From assembly GCA_964577275.1 (NCBI GenBank), contig CAZNYR010000007.1, positions 1 to 64,000 of the forward strand: a DNA stretch of 64,000 nt, in the 5' to 3' direction. The position numbers were made by a program, and so were the translations under genes. Below are positions 61,672-64,000 of the stretch, one piece after another. Source of the stretch: UBA2561 sp964577275 (GTDB lineage: Bacteria; Bacteroidota; Bacteroidia; Cytophagales; Thermoflexibacteraceae). The notes under the pieces were generated by a model, which did not search any database, had not been told where the DNA came from, and saw only the letters and a list, made by a program, of their open reading frames with translations. Position 1 is the stretch's first letter. The number at the start of each line of letters is the position of its first letter.

Positions 61672-64000
61672 ATGAAAATGAAAAACAATTACTATTCCCG
61701 ACTCAAATCGGTGATGTTGTTGTTGCTGTGCCTTTTGGCGAGCTACCAATTTGCTTACGCACAGACCACCATATCGGGAAAAGTAACCGATGGGGTAACG
61801 AGTGAGCCTATCATCGGCGCAAACATCTTGGTCAAAGGCACTGCCTCTGGCACCGTAACGGACATTGACGGAAATTATCAAGTTGAAGTTCCTTCGGGTG
61901 CTACTGTGCTGACTTTTAGCTTCGTAGGCTATAAAACGCTGGACATCGAAATCGGCAACCAAACCACGATTAACGTCAAACTTGCCACAGACATAAAAAT
62001 GTTAGATGAGTTGGTGGTCGTGGGCTATGGTCAGATGGAAAAGAAAGACGTAACGGGTTCGATGAGTTCGATGCGTGAAGAGGATTTTAATCAAGGTGCG
62101 ATGACATCGCCCGACCAACTGATGCAAGGACGAGCGGCAGGTGTCGTGATTACGCCTTCTTCGGGCGAGCCGGGTGGCGGCGTAAATATCCGAATTCGTG
62201 GCGGTACTTCTTTGACTGCCTCTAACGAACCGCTCTACGTCATTGATGGTTTTCCGATTGATAATACGGCTTCCGACCCTGGTTCTGGCTCTTCTTTTGC
62301 GGCTTCTGCCCGAAAAAATCCATTATCTACGCTCAATCCTGCCGATATTGCCTCCATTGACATCCTGAAAGATGCCTCAGCCACAGCTATTTATGGTGCG
62401 CGAGGCGCAAACGGAGTCATTATCATCACGACCAAAAAAGGAAAAGAAGGCAAAGCCAATGTTTCGTATAATGGACTGGTGGGGTCGAGTTCGATTGCCA
62501 AAAAATTAGATGTTTTGTCCGCTTCGGCTTATCGAAGTGCTACGAATGCAAACGGCTCAAATCCTCTGGACGAAGGCGCATCGACCGATTGGCAAGATGC
62601 CATGACACAAAACGGCATGATGCAATCGCATAATTTGAGCGTTACGGGCGGTACAGAAAAGGCACAATACCGAGTTTCGGGTGGATATTTCAAACAAGAC
62701 GGCATTATTATTAATTCGGGCGTAGAACGATTTACCGTAAATATGAACCTGAATCAGAAAATCACGGACAAAGTGAGCATGGGTTTTACCATGCAAGGTT
62801 CGCACGTATTGGATAATAATTTGCCTTACGGAACGGGTGGCGCAACCAACGGAGGCGTAATTAATAATATGCTTCGGATTTCGCCTTTATTGCCTTTGGA
62901 TTGGGAAATCAATGACCAACTGAACAAAAATCCGTATTTGATGGCAAAACACGTCCGAGATAACACCAAAACCAACCGAATGCGGGCAAGTGCTTTCATT
63001 GAAGCCCAAATTATAGACGGACTGACCGCCAAATTTAATGTCGGGGGCGATTTGACTGCTGCCAAACGAACTTCGCATTTGCCTGACCGATTGTTGTGGG
63101 TTGGGACTGGAAACGGACAAACCGAACTCCGCACCACCAATCTTTCTAATGTTTTGACCGAAGCAACGTTGGCTTATACCAAAGAATTTGAGGCACACCG
63201 AATCAATATGGTGGCGGGCTATACCTACCAAAAGTTCATGAAAGAAGAATTTGGGGCGACTGCCTCTGGGTTTGCGCTTGATGATGTGGCAGAGCATAAC
63301 ATCCAACAAGCCTCTACAATTCGGGCAACTTCTTACAAGGAAAAAAGTGAACTGGCTTCATGGTTAGGGCGTGCCAATTATAGTTTTAAAGACCGCTACG
63401 TCATCACGGCAACTGTTCGGGCGGATGGTTCTTCTCGATTCGGAGCAAACAACAAATGGGGGATTTTCCCTTCGGCTTCGGTGGCTTGGCGTATTTCGGA
63501 AGAGAGCTTTATGCCTGATAGTGAACTCTTTACAGATTTGAAATTGCGTGCTGGCTGGGGCGTAACGGGTTCGCAAGAAATCGGAAATTATCGTTCATTG
63601 CCCATCGTTAGTGGCGACCCCGGCAAATCAGTCATTGATGCCTCGGACAATATCATCACGGGAATTGGTTTGACAAACTACGCCAATCCTGATTTGAAAT
63701 GGGAAGAAACCGCACAAGCGAATATCGGTTTGGATTTTGAATTGATGCGAGGTCGAATTTATGGTACATTGGATTATTATATCAAAAATACTTCTAATTT
63801 ATTATTAGAATTATCGGCAGCACAACCCGCACCCGTAACGACTTATTTGGCAAATATTGGGGAGGTCAAAAATTCAGGGCTTGAATTTTTAATCGGTTCG
63901 GTCAATTTTGATGAAAACGGATTCAAGTGGGAAACCACTTTTAATGGCGCAACAAACAAAAATGAAGTCGTCAGTATCGGTGATTTTGAGGAGATTAATG
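61672..64000 (+). CDS. SusC/RagA-family TonB-linked outer-membrane protein (3' end outside window)
   Basis: The first 776 codons are present. A signal peptide (about 1-32, ending in YAQ) is followed by a carboxypeptidase-like domain (TTISGKVTDGVTSEPIIGAN, DIDGNYQVEVPSG), the TonB-box-like LDELVVVGYGQMEKKDVTGS, and a plug with the SusC hallmark DASATAIYGARGANGVIIIT (then TKKGK). Barrel strands follow. These receptors form lidded pairs with SusD lipoproteins and import glycans or peptides; a SusD gene would be expected just beyond the right edge. The substrate cannot be read here. Two ATGs (61672 and 61678) are possible starts. Confidence 0.95.
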   Translation, partial: MKMKNNYYSRLKSVMLLLLCLLASYQFAYAQTTISGKVTDGVTSEPIIGANILVKGTASGTVTDIDGNYQVEVPSGATVLTFSFVGYKTLDIEIGNQTTINVKLATDIKMLDELVVVGYGQMEKKDVTGSMSSMREEDFNQGAMTSPDQLMQGRAAGVVITPSSGEPGGGVNIRIRGGTSLTASNEPLYVIDGFPIDNTASDPGSGSSFAASARKNPLSTLNPADIASIDILKDASATAIYGARGANGVIIITTKKGKEGKANVSYNGLVGSSSIAKKLDVLSASAYRSATNANGSNPLDEGASTDWQDAMTQNGMMQSHNLSVTGGTEKAQYRVSGGYFKQDGIIINSGVERFTVNMNLNQKITDKVSMGFTMQGSHVLDNNLPYGTGGATNGGVINNMLRISPLLPLDWEINDQLNKNPYLMAKHVRDNTKTNRMRASAFIEAQIIDGLTAKFNVGGDLTAAKRTSHLPDRLLWVGTGNGQTELRTTNLSNVLTEATLAYTKEFEAHRINMVAGYTYQKFMKEEFGATASGFALDDVAEHNIQQASTIRATSYKEKSELASWLGRANYSFKDRYVITATVRADGSSRFGANNKWGIFPSASVAWRISEESFMPDSELFTDLKLRAGWGVTGSQEIGNYRSLPIVSGDPGKSVIDASDNIITGIGLTNYANPDLKWEETAQANIGLDFELMRGRIYGTLDYYIKNTSNLLLELSAAQPAPVTTYLANIGEVKNSGLEFLIGSVNFDENGFKWETTFNGATNKNEVVSIGDFEEIN

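Noticed and set aside
62557..63576. Several minus-strand frames at the right end
   Set aside because: They are antisense to the SusC-like gene, which has unmistakable plug motifs.

Overview
The window reads as a chromosomal segment of a Bacteroidota bacterium, most likely a Cytophagales-type member. The supporting signs are a SusC/RagA TonB-linked receptor, a type IX secretion C-terminal sorting domain on a secreted M43 metalloprotease, paired OmpH/Skp chaperones behind bamA, a DUF2480 protein, an RRM RNA-binding protein, few Shine-Dalgarno sequences, and AT-rich spacers with TAnnTTTG-type -7 boxes. No tRNA, rRNA, insertion sequence, prophage or CRISPR was seen. Two runs of ten N (36634-36643 and 40514-40523) are assembly gaps inside genes.

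Layout. 1-6.5 kb: a partial SLC12-type cation-chloride transporter, a PAS/SpoIIE phosphatase, an MBL-fold hydrolase, a small secreted protein and the M43 protease. 6.5-8.2 kb: gene-free, AT-rich DNA. 8.2-15.4 kb: a Rossmann-fold protein, an OmpA-like protein, the bamA-skp-skp envelope biogenesis cluster and gcvT. 15.5-25.5 kb: a three-gene leftward operon headed by a 2500-residue protein with eight TIR domains, a membrane segment, an Ala/Glu/Lys-rich coiled coil and a WD40-like propeller, followed closely by an outer-membrane barrel protein and a lipoprotein. 25.7-26.6 kb: 21 DnaA boxes matching TTATNCACA in 880 bp, a strong oriC candidate. 26.8-27.9 kb: prfB with an intact programmed +1 frameshift site.

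28-64 kb: a bacterial PH-domain protein, an Rpn-type PD-(D/E)XK protein, a giant alpha-2-macroglobulin lipoprotein, a propeller/OmpA protein, a methyltransferase, a HAD phosphatase, dnaN, an LptF/LptG permease, a PKD-domain protein, a TonB receptor, a membrane sensor-like protein, a beta-helix protein, a glycerophosphodiesterase, an ECF sigma factor with a probable anti-sigma/outer-membrane partner, an RRM protein, tsaE plus alanine dehydrogenase, a SanA-like protein, DUF2480, MarR, a possible toxin/immunity pair between direct repeats, a porin-like protein, bamD, and a SusC-like receptor that runs off the right edge.

Main points of interest. The eight-TIR protein keeps the SxxCxxE catalytic-type motif in every TIR domain, contains a tandem duplication of a three-TIR block, and is co-transcribed with two envelope proteins. 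This makes it the best candidate for an undescribed (possibly NAD-consuming, defence or signalling) system, and its gene starts about 250 bp from the DnaA-box cluster. Also notable are the DnaA-box cluster itself, the prfB recoding site, a DUF4240/toxin-like cassette between 42-44 nt direct repeats, and a dispersed TTGATAATCAA element present in the oriC region and in many spacers. All functional assignments come from reading motifs and remembered families. No database search was run.
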